Origin: Streptomyces pluripotens
GTDB lineage: Bacteria > Actinomycetota > Actinomycetes > Streptomycetales > Streptomycetaceae
DNA length: 64,000 bases
Reading direction: 5' to 3'
Assembly: GCF_000802245.2 (NCBI RefSeq)
Contig: NZ_CP021080.1
Location: 3,162,001-3,226,000, forward strand
In this document: positions 63,892 to 64,000 of the stretch, piece by piece
Position numbering within the stretch: the first letter of the stretch is position 1
Layout: each line of letters begins with the position of its first letter
The notes under the pieces: generated by a model
Database searches by the model: none
Told to the model about the DNA's origin: nothing
The model's input: only the letters and a program-made list of their open reading frames with translations
Position numbers and translations under genes: made by a program

Positions 63892-64000
63892 TCACACCGG
63901 GTCCGTGCGGGGGCTCAGCCACGCCGACACGACCGCGACGGCCGAGGCCGACACCAGGATGACGGCGGCCCAATGGGCCCCGGTCCGCACCCCTGCACCC
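63892..64000 (-). CDS. C-terminus of a membrane protein (partial)
   Basis: Read from the right edge of the window, the frame encodes GVRTGAHWAAVILVSASAVA followed by VVSAWLSPRTDPV and a TGA at 63892-63894. One membrane helix near the end; the rest lies outside the window. Family not determinable. Confidence 0.5.
   Translation of the reverse strand, partial: GAGVRTGAHWAAVILVSASAVAVVSAWLSPRTDPV

Overview
The window is Streptomyces chromosome (high-G+C actinomycete). The evidence is very high G+C coding bias, many GTG starts, a WblA protein of the length and sequence I remember from S. coelicolor, and family memberships typical of the genus. I could not compute identities or search databases.

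1-18.6 kb is a conserved core block. It holds a phage-holin-family membrane protein (partial), an alpha/beta hydrolase, a MarP-like membrane serine protease, a CoA-type Nudix hydrolase, endonuclease III (nth), the global regulator crp, a nucleotidyltransferase, an MBL-fold hydrolase, a Nudix hydrolase, RidA, DUF4177, two ArsA-type ATPases, wblA, a bifunctional penicillin-binding protein, a GatB/YqeY protein, a metallophosphoesterase, a Pr6Pr-type membrane protein and tRNA-Pro(CGG). The order closely follows the M. tuberculosis block from ephE/marP/nth/crp to whiB4/ponA2 as I remember it. A good candidate Crp operator lies upstream of crp.

18.8-41.9 kb, directly after the tRNA, is a decayed accessory island. 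It carries five IS loci. An inverted ISAs1-family pair is flanked by a perfect 10-bp target duplication. An IS5-family element sits in an integrase gene that has an inserted LacI-type helix-turn-helix. There is also an IS3-family element, a third ISAs1-family element inserted in a DUF1023 hydrolase gene (again with a perfect 10-bp duplication), and an IS110-family element. Cargo includes a type VII-style RHS toxin with WXG100-like partner and probable immunity gene, an SBD-HNH restriction enzyme of the phosphorothioate-dependent kind, and an RHH/PIN toxin-antitoxin pair. Several genes are broken by frameshift, stop codon or IS insertion.

42-57 kb is accessory envelope, metal and redox biology: a secreted lamin-tail protein, a YcnI-type protein with a histidine-rich membrane partner, a DUF5134 gene split by a (GGTAGC)n expansion of about 450 bp, a MarC protein, a winged-helix/zinc-ribbon protein, and a two-component system. 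The two-component genes run into a translationally coupled set: ApbE, a ferric-reductase-like heme membrane protein, a NuoF-like flavoprotein and a 3Fe-4S ferredoxin. A P-type metal ATPase fused to a hemerythrin domain and a convergent MarR regulator follow.

57.6-62.5 kb reads as a reactive-sulfur (persulfide) detoxification regulon. It has DUF302, an MBL-rhodanese fusion, a rhodanese, a TauE/SafE exporter, a CsoR-family repressor that lacks the copper-ligand histidine (CstR-like), a rhodanese-DUF2892 membrane protein and a thioredoxin. Four palindromes of one pattern, TACCCC-NN-GGGGTA, lie in exactly the promoter regions of these genes. An OsmC protein, a small hypothetical protein and the end of a membrane protein gene close the window.
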